NCBI GenBank assembly: GCA_913057515.1
Contig: CAJXOJ010000020.1
Span: forward strand, 1 to 34,547
Source: an uncultured Cycloclasticus sp.
GTDB taxonomy: Bacteria > Pseudomonadota > Gammaproteobacteria > Methylococcales > Cycloclasticaceae
DNA length: 34,547 nucleotides
Direction: 5' to 3'
A model generated the notes under the pieces. The model searched no databases, was not told the origin of the DNA, and saw only the letters and a list, made by a program, of their open reading frames with translations. Position numbers and translations under genes: made by a program. Positions 26,850 to 34,547 of the stretch are shown piece by piece (position 1 is the first letter of the stretch; each line of letters opens with the position of its first letter).

Positions 26850-27135
26850 TTAAAGAATTTCTAAAGAAATTACCCCCTTTTTCATTAGCAAAAAACTGCC
26901 AGTCTTCTCGTAAATCTTCACTTAAAATTACATTGTCAATCGCCTCAACCCCTGTACCTACAATAAAATGAGTGCCGTAATCAAACCAATCCCCATGTTC
27001 GTTTTTAGTTGAACGTAATAATCCACCTAATGAATCGTCTTGCTCAATCAAGTACACAGTCTCATAACTTTTTCTTAACAAAAGCGCACTGTAAATTCCT
27101 GCAATGCCTCCACCAACAACTACCGCTGTTTCCAA
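26830..27135 (-). CDS. FAD-dependent oxidoreductase, N-terminal fragment (frameshifted)
   Basis: 101 residues. It has the dinucleotide-binding start AVVVGGGIAGIYSALLL, then IEQDDSLGGLLRS and FDYGTHFIVGTG. These mark the FAD-binding domain of an amine-oxidase or UDP-galactopyranose-mutase-like flavoprotein. It ends in a TAA shortly after a run of six T, and the rest of the protein is in the next frame. The start is TTG at 27135 with a strong AAGGAG upstream. As it stands the fragment has no catalytic part. It may be an assembly error, a phase-off allele or a dead gene. Confidence 0.75.
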   Translation of the reverse strand: METAVVVGGGIAGIYSALLLRKSYETVYLIEQDDSLGGLLRSTKNEHGDWFDYGTHFIVGTGVEAIDNVILSEDLREDWQFFANEKGGNFFRNSLSDGVFY

Positions 27136-27221
27136 TTTATCTCCTTAAAATTATTAGAGTATTTTTGTAAGAACACGCATAATGATTATTTAAATACTCT
27201 TAATTCTAGCTACTTTTTATT

Positions 27222-27833
27222 ATGTCGTTAAAAAAACACTATATAAATTTATTTCAAAAAAATGGAGCGAACCATAACGCTGTACAGTACAGCTCTGCAG
27301 AAAGCCAATATAAACGTTTTGAAATATTGTGCGAGCTAATTCGCCCTACCGACAAAGTCCTAGATTTAGGTTGTGGGTTGGGTGATATGCTTACCTTTTT
27401 AAGGCACAAAAAAGAGTTTAAAGGCACTTATTTAGGCCTTGATTTTGTCCCTGACTTTATCCATCACGCTCAGACTGCGTTTCAAGATGACTTGAACTCC
27501 TCCTTTAGTCTCTTCGACATACAACAAGATCCCCTACCTGAAAATTACGATGTCATACTTTTAAGTGGCGTTTTTAATAATGAAATGGAAGACAATTGGG
27601 ATTTTATAACAAATAGCTTAATAAAAATGCACGCAGCTTCTAACCGTGTGGTTACATTTAATGCGTTATCTACGTATGTGGATTATCAAGATAAAGGACT
27701 TTATTACACCGACCCCTTAAAGCTATTTCATTTTTGTAAAAATGAATTATCTGCCTTCATTACTTTACGGCATGATTACTTAGTTAAAGAAAATTCTATT
27801 CCTTTTGAATTTACTATGCACTTAAATAAATGA
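27222..27833 (+). CDS. Class I SAM-dependent methyltransferase
   Basis: 203 residues. The Rossmann motif I KVLDLGCGLGDML lies near residues 45-57, with YLGLDFVPDFI as motif II and YDVILLSGVFNN as the motif IV region. Substrate unknown. It reads against the surrounding pse genes and overlaps the wbqC-like gene by four bases (ATGA). The pair forms a small two-gene unit, which suggests they act on the same molecule, probably a sugar precursor or a glycan end. The ATG at 27222 has no clear Shine-Dalgarno. Confidence 0.82.
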   Translation: MSLKKHYINLFQKNGANHNAVQYSSAESQYKRFEILCELIRPTDKVLDLGCGLGDMLTFLRHKKEFKGTYLGLDFVPDFIHHAQTAFQDDLNSSFSLFDIQQDPLPENYDVILLSGVFNNEMEDNWDFITNSLIKMHAASNRVVTFNALSTYVDYQDKGLYYTDPLKLFHFCKNELSAFITLRHDYLVKENSIPFEFTMHLNK

Positions 27834-28516
27834 CTACCGCTGTCATTATGCAACCCACCTATATACCGTGGATGGGATACTTTAATCTTATCTCCCAAGC
27901 TGATCATTTTGTGTTTCTTGATGACGTTAAAATTGAAAAGCAGTCGTGGCACGTTAGAAATAAGGTATTAAATCAAGGTGAAGAACATCTTATAACGCTA
28001 CCCATTCTAGGCTCTAGAAATCAAGCATTAAACCAGGTCGCTCTTGATGAAAACCAGAACTGGAGAGAAAAACATAGCAAACTTATCACTCATTTATATC
28101 GCAAACATGAACATGGTTTAGATATGTTGAACACTATTTTGCCTCTAATTAATGATAAGAAGATTATCACCTTGGTAAACCTTAATACTAGCATCATCAT
28201 GTCCATCGCAAAAAAACTAGAATTCAAGCCGGTTTTTCATTTTTCAAGTAACTTGAACATCACTGCACCTCGCACTCAGCGATTGGTCTCAATTTGCCAC
28301 CAACTTGAATGTAATAACTACTTAAGTCCAATGGGTTCTAAAGAGTATATTGAGCAAGACGGTGATTTTGCGCCATCAGCCATAGACGTTGTCTTTCAAA
28401 ATTTTTCTCCTCAGCCCTATCCACAAAAAAATGTCACTCCTTTTGTCCCTTATCTTTCTATCATTGATATGGTTGCAAACATAGGTTGGGCTGACGCCGC
28501 CCGTAAAACACAATAA
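27830..28516 (+). CDS. WbqC family protein
   Basis: 228 residues. The WbqC pattern is clear at the N-terminus: AVIMQPTYIPWMGYFNLISQADHFVFLDDVKIEKQSW. Later come the family stretches TAPRTQRLVSICHQLECNNYLSPMGSKEYI and PYPQ...FVPYLSIIDMVANIG. Members occur in O-antigen clusters; the biochemical activity is not established. Translation is coupled to the methyltransferase just upstream. It converges with pseG, with nine bases between the stops. Confidence 0.85.
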   Translation: MTTAVIMQPTYIPWMGYFNLISQADHFVFLDDVKIEKQSWHVRNKVLNQGEEHLITLPILGSRNQALNQVALDENQNWREKHSKLITHLYRKHEHGLDMLNTILPLINDKKIITLVNLNTSIIMSIAKKLEFKPVFHFSSNLNITAPRTQRLVSICHQLECNNYLSPMGSKEYIEQDGDFAPSAIDVVFQNFSPQPYPQKNVTPFVPYLSIIDMVANIGWADAARKTQ

Positions 28517-28525
28517 CCGTTTAAC

Positions 28526-29554
28526 TTATAGCTGATCTAAGACGACACGCGCTAATGGTTGAAACACATCGACAGGGTATACAAGCACTTGCTGCTCACG
28601 CATTATTTGTCTTTTCTTTTGAGAAAGCCTCTTGAGCGATACTTTTACTTCTTCTTTGTCGAACTGAGAAGCCAAACCAAGACTCAACGTTACCCCTTCT
28701 TTTTCTAAAACTAACGTATCTTGCTGTTGCTCTCTCGTTTGTGAAAGCGTTGCATTGGGAATCGCGCAATAACTTGCTTCGTACTTAAGCAAACCTCCAC
28801 CTGAAACAATCAAATCAACATTGGTCATTTTTTTGTGAACATCTGTACACAAACATTCAATATTTATTAACTCTGTACCTTTATAGCGTTCATTCAGCGT
28901 GACGACCAATGATTCGTCGGATGACAACAGCGTAATGCGTGCTAAATTAAAAACTAACGCGACTGTTTTGAGTAATTCAAGACTTACCCCGAATAAGTCT
29001 TTACCCCCTAAACATATCAATATATGTTCAACTTTTTGTTCTACCTGTTGACCTTGATTCTTCCGGCGTATGGATTCGAACTCTAAATTCACGGGGAAAA
29101 ATTGAGGGCCTAACGCACGCGTTCTTGCGGCATAATTAAACATTTCTGTTGCACCCACCCTAAAATTAATCACTAACTGGGCGTCTGAATAATCTAATAA
29201 CTCAAAGTCATCTAAGACGCCCCATTTAAGGGCTTTAGCTGATAACTCGTTATAAAAACTCTGCGGCAAAGTGTAACTATCCATAAGCAAAAAATCTGCT
29301 TCTTGGAAGCCAAGCACCTCTAAAACATAAGCCGTATTAAAAACGTCTATCGGCAATTGGATAAAATCAAATGCCGACGCTTGCATCCTATCTAGGGCGT
29401 ACTGCTCATAATGACCAATGAAGACAACACGCACCATTGAATCAAATTTTCGAACAATGGTCGCCAACGCCATACATCTTGACAAATGCCCCAAACCACT
29501 CCGCACATTACCATCGCAATACACACACAAACGCCCCATAGTACTAACGAGCAT
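28526..29554 (-). CDS. pseG: UDP-2,4-diacetamido-2,4,6-trideoxy-beta-L-altropyranose hydrolase
   Basis: 342 residues. It removes UDP from the acetylated intermediate to give the free sugar used by PseI. MurG-like GT-B fold with the family start CDGNVRSGLGHLSRCMALA, where His23 matches the catalytic His of PseG. The C-terminal part has the nucleotide-binding ILICLGGKDLFG and VDLIVSGGGLLKYEASYCAIP. There is no fused acetyltransferase domain, unlike some PseG-PseH fusions. It starts 18 bases after the pseF stop, at the ATG at 29554; the ATG at 29539 is an alternative. Confidence 0.88.
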   Translation of the reverse strand: MLVSTMGRLCVYCDGNVRSGLGHLSRCMALATIVRKFDSMVRVVFIGHYEQYALDRMQASAFDFIQLPIDVFNTAYVLEVLGFQEADFLLMDSYTLPQSFYNELSAKALKWGVLDDFELLDYSDAQLVINFRVGATEMFNYAARTRALGPQFFPVNLEFESIRRKNQGQQVEQKVEHILICLGGKDLFGVSLELLKTVALVFNLARITLLSSDESLVVTLNERYKGTELINIECLCTDVHKKMTNVDLIVSGGGLLKYEASYCAIPNATLSQTREQQQDTLVLEKEGVTLSLGLASQFDKEEVKVSLKRLSQKKRQIMREQQVLVYPVDVFQPLARVVLDQL

Positions 29555-29572
29555 CCCTACATATTCCGAACA

Positions 29573-30268
29573 CTACTGAGCCCCTGCCAATAGTAGTGAG
29601 TACATTAATTCCGCTCTTTTCCAATCATCCAACGTATCAATATCTTGCACCAAATACGTCGGTAAAAACAAAGGAATCGTCGCATCAGAATAAAAATTTT
29701 TATTCTTAAGATACGCCTCCGCTCGCCCCCAATAAAACAACCCTGCATCGTGATATGCGAGCTCTAAATCTTGAGAGCGTTTTTCAATTGACTCTTTATC
29801 GAATGGTTCAATTCCTCCATTTTCTGTCACCTTAAGCGCTCGTTGAATTGGAAAATCAAACGCCGTCGCCGCAAAACAATAATCCTTCTTAGTGTCTATG
29901 AGTAAAGCCAACCCATCTTGGAGCATGCTTGGGGTGACGAAAGGTGCCGTGGCATATAAACAGCAGACACGCTCAATGCGTTTATCGTTATTAAGGCACC
30001 ATTGTATAGCATGCCGAACGACGTTATCTGTTCCTTGGTAATCATCAGCTAATGCTTTAGGCCTTATAAAAGGCACATCCGCACCACACTCTATTGCCAC
30101 ATCGGCAATATCTTCATTATCTGTCGATACGATCACTGAATCAAAACATTCACTGTCTAACGCCGCTTGAATTGAGTAAGCAATAATAGGCTTCCCATGA
30201 AATGGTTTAATGTTCTTGGACGGAATCCTTTTGCTCCCTCCGCGCGCTGGAATAATGCAAACGTTCAC
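29573..30268 (-). CDS. pseF: Pseudaminic acid cytidylyltransferase
   Basis: 231 residues. It activates pseudaminic acid with CTP to CMP-pseudaminate. The CMP-sugar synthetase motif IIPARGGSKRIPSKNIKPF (5-23) is intact, followed by IIAYSIQAAL and STDNEDIADVA; ATAPFVTPSML is the family middle segment. The GTG start at 30268 overlaps the pseC stop (GTGA), showing coupled translation. NeuA-type sialic acid activation is the main alternative, but the pse neighbours favour PseF. Confidence 0.93.
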   Translation of the reverse strand: MNVCIIPARGGSKRIPSKNIKPFHGKPIIAYSIQAALDSECFDSVIVSTDNEDIADVAIECGADVPFIRPKALADDYQGTDNVVRHAIQWCLNNDKRIERVCCLYATAPFVTPSMLQDGLALLIDTKKDYCFAATAFDFPIQRALKVTENGGIEPFDKESIEKRSQDLELAYHDAGLFYWGRAEAYLKNKNFYSDATIPLFLPTYLVQDIDTLDDWKRAELMYSLLLAGAQ

Positions 30269-31425
30269 TGTAAAACCGCGGAAAGCTCGCTGACAACACG
30301 TTCTTGCTGGGTTTCAGTTAAGCCCGAATACATCGGTATACTGATCGCACGTTTATAATACTCTTCAACATTTGGACACGTCGTTTGTTTTACACCTAAC
30401 CGTCGAAAATAGGGGTGCTTATAAACGGGAATATAGTGCAAATTAACACTCAACTCTTTTTCTCTAAGTTCACTGAAGACTTGGGCATGTGTTTTATTTA
30501 GTCGCTCTAAATCAAGCAAAATAGGGTAGAGATGCATCGACGAAACACACTCTTTTGCTTGATAAGGTAAGAAAACGGGCAAAGCTTTTAACGCTACATC
30601 GTAGCGTTTTTTTATCTGATGTCGAATCTCTATAAACTTTTCTAGCCTTTGCATTTGACTACTACCTAACGCCGCTTGCACGTCCGTCATACGGTAATTG
30701 TAACCCAGTTCAATTTGTTCGTAATACCAACCGCCATCAGGAATGTTTTCCATCCGGCGAGGGTCTCTTGTCACACCATGACTCCTTAACAATTTCATTG
30801 TAGCAGCCAGCTTTTCATCATTCGTAGTCGCTATACCCCCTTCCGCTGTCGTAATGATTTTTACAGGATGAAAGCTAAAAACGGTTATGTCGGCATATTG
30901 ACAACAGCCAATGGGGTTATTGTCATATTTTCCACCAATTGCATGAGCCGCATCTTCAACGATTTTAAATTTATATTGTTGGCTTAATTCATGAATACGC
31001 TTCATGTCACACGACTGCCCAGCAAAGTGCACCGGCATAACAATTTTTGGTAGTTTGTTTTCTTTCTTCGCAGTTATCAACTTGCGCTCTAACGCATCTG
31101 CACAAAGATTGTATGTTTGGAGGTCGATATCAATAAAATCCACCTGCGCCCCACAATAACGAGCGCAGTTTGCCGACGCGACAAATGTGTTGGGGCTCGT
31201 CCAAAGCCAATCCCCATCACCTAGCCCAAGCGACTTACAAGCGAGATGTAAAGCAGATGTTGCACTATTGGTTGCCACTGCATAGTTCACGTTGCAGTAA
31301 TCCATAATGTTTTTTTCAAACAATGGTACTTGCGGCCCTTGAGTCAAAAAATCAGACTCTAAAACTTTTATAACCGCATCAATATCTACCTGATTAACAT
31401 CCTGCTTTCCATAAGGAATAATCAT
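30265..31425 (-). CDS. pseC: UDP-4-amino-4,6-dideoxy-N-acetyl-beta-L-altrosamine transaminase
   Basis: 386 residues. PLP-dependent DegT/DnrJ/EryC1 aminotransferase that converts the PseB 4-keto product to the 4-amino sugar. Visible are SATSALHLACKSLGLGDGD, EDAAHAIGG with the PLP-binding Asp, and the Schiff-base Lys189 in VFSFHPVKIITTAEGG. The start MIIPYGKQDVNQVDIDAVIKVL is typical of PseC. ATG at 31425. Confidence 0.95.
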   Translation of the reverse strand: MIIPYGKQDVNQVDIDAVIKVLESDFLTQGPQVPLFEKNIMDYCNVNYAVATNSATSALHLACKSLGLGDGDWLWTSPNTFVASANCARYCGAQVDFIDIDLQTYNLCADALERKLITAKKENKLPKIVMPVHFAGQSCDMKRIHELSQQYKFKIVEDAAHAIGGKYDNNPIGCCQYADITVFSFHPVKIITTAEGGIATTNDEKLAATMKLLRSHGVTRDPRRMENIPDGGWYYEQIELGYNYRMTDVQAALGSSQMQRLEKFIEIRHQIKKRYDVALKALPVFLPYQAKECVSSMHLYPILLDLERLNKTHAQVFSELREKELSVNLHYIPVYKHPYFRRLGVKQTTCPNVEEYYKRAISIPMYSGLTETQQERVVSELSAVLQ

Positions 31426-31515
31426 CTAATTACAATGTGTTTGTTATTTAGTTTTTTAACCATGGTTTAAAGTTTAATCCATATTTTTTTTGACTAACAT
31501 TTAAGAGCATTTGAC

Positions 31516-32589
31516 TCATGTAGATTTTCTTTTCAACAACAACAGTTCTGAGTGGTAACCATCAACCGTCGTAAATCCAAATGGAAGCACATTTCTCTCA
31601 ACCAAGTCATAATCTGGCAACATGGCTATATAGTCATCCGTAAGAATTGGCACTTCCACACCAACTGAGCCCGCCCCTTTTTTTATTTGCTTGCCTTCTC
31701 GCATATTACGCAATAAGACCCACTTAGTTTTAAGCCGAGAGACATGTTTTAAGTAATTTTCTACTATATGTGGCTCCATCTCTTGAAAAGAAATAAAGTT
31801 AACGAACAAATCAACTTCACCTACAACTCTCTCAATTTGCCAGGAACATAAAACAGAAGCCATTGGTAGCGCCTCAATATCAATTTCCGCAAGCTCCTTT
31901 GTTTGGGCATACGTTGCTACATTTTCTTCACCTAGAACTCCCGTCAAATAATACTGCGCAACAAAACTAGTAGGGGGTATATCAATATCAATATAGCGTA
32001 AATTTGGTATTTTCGTGCTGCTTAAAACTTCGCCTAAACTCCCAAAGCCCCCCCCAATTTCCAATACATTTTCAACCTCACTCTCACCAAGGTGTTTTTT
32101 CAAAAAGGCTAGGCCCAACAGATAGTTCAATGAAGAGCGGCTGAAAAATCTTGAACCAAATTCAAAGCGTTCAACTGGACTCCCAACTGAGCTCTCAGAG
32201 AACAAATGCAAGAAAGGCGGACTCTTCTCATTATCTGATGCTTTTAGAACCCGATAATCAGCCATTGCCGATGCCTGCCCATTCAAGAAATTTTCTAACG
32301 CCAGTTTTGGTTTGTTTATTTTAAGAGCACTATCCTCAAGCCCTTGAATCAAATAATTTGTTTGCTCTTTGGAAAAAAAATTTCCCGGACAACCATAAGT
32401 GGGCACAAAATAACTTAATGGCAGCCGATAGGACCGAAAATGCTCTACGCCTAGCCTACAAATTTCCTCTGCTATCTTCAATGTAGCTTCACGCCAAAAT
32501 GAAGATGGCACATAAATTTCTTTCTGTAATGCCATGTCATCCAGAGCAAGAAGCAGTTCACTAAAGTATTTTTCGTTACTATTAAACAT
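31516..32589 (-). CDS. Putative sugar O-methyltransferase
   Basis: 357 residues. The SAM-binding motif I VENVLEIGGGFGSLGEVL (near 178-195) is followed by RYIDIDIPP. The C-terminus WVLLRNMREGK...GVEVPILTDDYIAMLPDYDLVERNVLP matches the putative sugar O-methyltransferase family seen in glycan clusters. It sits between pseB and pseC in the same direction, so it probably modifies pseudaminic acid or a neighbouring sugar. ATG start at 32589. Substrate not determinable. Confidence 0.75.
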   Translation of the reverse strand: MFNSNEKYFSELLLALDDMALQKEIYVPSSFWREATLKIAEEICRLGVEHFRSYRLPLSYFVPTYGCPGNFFSKEQTNYLIQGLEDSALKINKPKLALENFLNGQASAMADYRVLKASDNEKSPPFLHLFSESSVGSPVERFEFGSRFFSRSSLNYLLGLAFLKKHLGESEVENVLEIGGGFGSLGEVLSSTKIPNLRYIDIDIPPTSFVAQYYLTGVLGEENVATYAQTKELAEIDIEALPMASVLCSWQIERVVGEVDLFVNFISFQEMEPHIVENYLKHVSRLKTKWVLLRNMREGKQIKKGAGSVGVEVPILTDDYIAMLPDYDLVERNVLPFGFTTVDGYHSELLLLKRKST

Positions 32590-32713
32590 TTTTCATACCA
32601 ATATTTAATTTAACAAAGCCTGATTGTAAATCATTAGTTTATGCATCCATATATACCTAAATGTCTTTTTAAGTTCATCATCCAACTAATATTGCTCAGC
32701 TTAACCACCAACC

Positions 32714-33845
<1,132 letters not shown>

Positions 33846-34139
33846 CTATGCAAGCTGAAGTAGCTTGAATTGATCAAAGATAAAATTCTGCTTAGCTTCC
33901 AACAGTTCATAGTTATCTTACATCCTTAGTCAGTTCTCTGGGGATATACCAAGTACACTTGAAAGTCTTAAAGCAATATCAGGTGTAATACTTGCAATAC
34001 TGTTCATTAAGCGGCTTATTAAGCCTTTACTAAGCTTTAATTCACGTGCTAATTAATTTGACCCAATGCCAAAAGGGGCTAGGTAAACCTCTCTGATAAA
34101 CTCGCTTGTGTGCATGGGTTCATGCTGCCCTATAGTCAT
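33846..34139 (-). pseudogene. higA: higA-type antitoxin relic with three internal stops
   Basis: 97 codons from the ATG at 34137-34139 to the TAG at 33846-33848, in one frame. Codons read MHTSEFIREVYLAPFGIGSN, then TAA (34053-34055), LARELKLSKGLISRLMNSIAS...LSSVLGISPEN, then TGA (33930-33932), LRM, then TAA (33918-33920), and DNYELLEAKQNF to the end. This is a full-length HigA/XRE helix-turn-helix antitoxin apart from the stops. TGA stands where the family has Trp, and both TAA are one transition from CAA (Gln). As read it cannot give an intact protein. Confidence 0.85.
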
Positions 34140-34414
34140 TAGTGATAGTCCCTATCATTTAAGATTAATGCATTACCATCAACAAATTCAAAAGTAACAC
34201 GCCAATTACCATTAACAGTTATTGAAAAAACACCCTCTCCCCCCTTTTAATTCTTGAAAACTTCAGTCTGGGATATTCATATCATCAGCTGATTCAGCCG
34301 TGTGCAATGCTTGCAATCGAACCTTCAGTTTACTGGCAAGGGAAACATCGATTTTTGCTTTATTTCCGGTCGTGAAAAAGAACTTTAAACCTGTATGCAT
34401 AAATGTTTTATCAT
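34139..34414 (-). pseudogene. higB: higB-type toxin relic (RelE/ParE superfamily)
   Basis: It reads HTGLKFFFTTGNKAKI, SKLKVRLQALHTAESADDMNIPD, then TGA (34263-34265) where the family has Trp, then SFQELKGG. A shift at a six-base C run (34239-34244; G on the coding strand) follows, and the protein resumes as EGVFSITVNGNWRVTFEFVDGN...LNDRDYH, the classic HigB ending. The natural start is probably the ATG at 34414, which is also one base out of frame. Its TAA overlaps the higA ATG by one base (TAATG), the normal toxin-antitoxin layout. The toxin is inactive as read. Confidence 0.85.
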
Positions 34415-34417
34415 TTT

Positions 34418-34434
34418 GTTTACTGTATGTAAAC
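34418..34434. promoter_or_regulatory. Palindrome upstream of higBA, probable autoregulatory operator
   Basis: GTTTAC-TGTAT-GTAAAC is a perfect 6-5-6 inverted repeat beginning four bases upstream of the ancestral higB start. HigA antitoxins commonly repress their own operon at such sites. Assigned from position and symmetry. Confidence 0.5.
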
Positions 34435-34498
34435 GATCAAAATAACACAACTACTTGCTAAATGGTCGCCCAAGAAGTTTAGTCGAATGGCCCTAAGT

Positions 34499-34547
34499 CT
34501 GTCTCTTATACACATCTCCGAGCCCACGAGACGCTACGCTATCTCGT
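34499..34547. other. Illumina Nextera adapter and i7 index (artefact)
   Basis: CTGTCTCTTATACACATCT followed by CCGAGCCCACGAGAC (34499-34532) is the reverse complement of the Nextera read-2 transposase adapter. GCTACGCT (34533-34540) fits an eight-base i7 index (N709), and ATCTCGT begins the P7 sequence. These bases are not genomic and should be trimmed. Sequence just before them may have low coverage. Confidence 0.97.

Noticed and set aside
33846-34414. Possible recoding of TGA as Trp and TAA as Gln in the higBA region
   Set aside because: TGA and TAA clearly end other genes in the window (holC, pseI and pseC end in TGA), and higB also has frame breaks. Decay explains all of it.

Overview
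The window reads as the end of a contig from a gammaproteobacterium of moderate to low GC. The evidence is the divergent lptFG / pepA-holC-valS arrangement, a tusDCBE tRNA-thiolation operon, hslR-grxC, bepA and a class I phaC. I cannot fix the genus; a marine Thiotrichales/Piscirickettsiaceae-type organism would fit, but that is an impression from memory. The last 49 bases are Illumina Nextera adapter plus index sequence, so the right end is a library artefact and not genome.

Layout. (1) 82-4787, minus strand: RCK-type potassium channel, small membrane protein, DUF1289 protein, class I PHA synthase with its own terminator, and a MORN/YwqK-type repeat protein. (2) 4976-8965: grxC-hslR on plus, tusDCBE on minus, bepA plus an RDD membrane protein on plus. 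(3) 8966-17070: lptG-lptF on minus, facing away from pepA-holC-valS on plus. This block is conserved in enterics, but here about 1 kb of repeat DNA separates holC from valS. The repeat DNA holds a second copy of the holC 3' end and three copies of a long hairpin element whose loop is conserved while its arms differ. (4) 17671-20613, plus: a two-receiver response regulator whose first receiver is degenerate, then two glycosyltransferases. (5) 20636-33706: a surface-glycan cluster built around pseudaminic acid (pseB, pseC, pseF, pseG, pseI), with a flippase, a rhamnosyltransferase-like GT2, a probable GT of unclear family, a sugar O-methyltransferase, and a frameshifted FAD oxidoreductase. A methyltransferase-WbqC pair lies in the opposite direction inside the cluster. 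No pseH acetyltransferase is visible. (6) 33846-34414: a decayed higBA toxin-antitoxin pair with an operator-like palindrome, then adapter.

How the genes work together. PseB and PseC convert UDP-GlcNAc to the 4-amino altrose intermediate. After an acetylation not encoded here, PseG releases the sugar, PseI condenses it with PEP and PseF activates it with CMP. The glycosyltransferases and flippase would build and export a glycan carrying this sugar, probably O-antigen or capsule, or flagellin glycosylation as an alternative. The O-methyltransferase, the oxidoreductase and the WbqC module suggest further decoration.

The most unusual signals are the modular hairpin repeats with the duplicated holC tail, the frameshift at a six-T run in the oxidoreductase, the pseudo-receiver/receiver fusion, and the higBA relic, in which every internal stop is one transition away from a sense codon.
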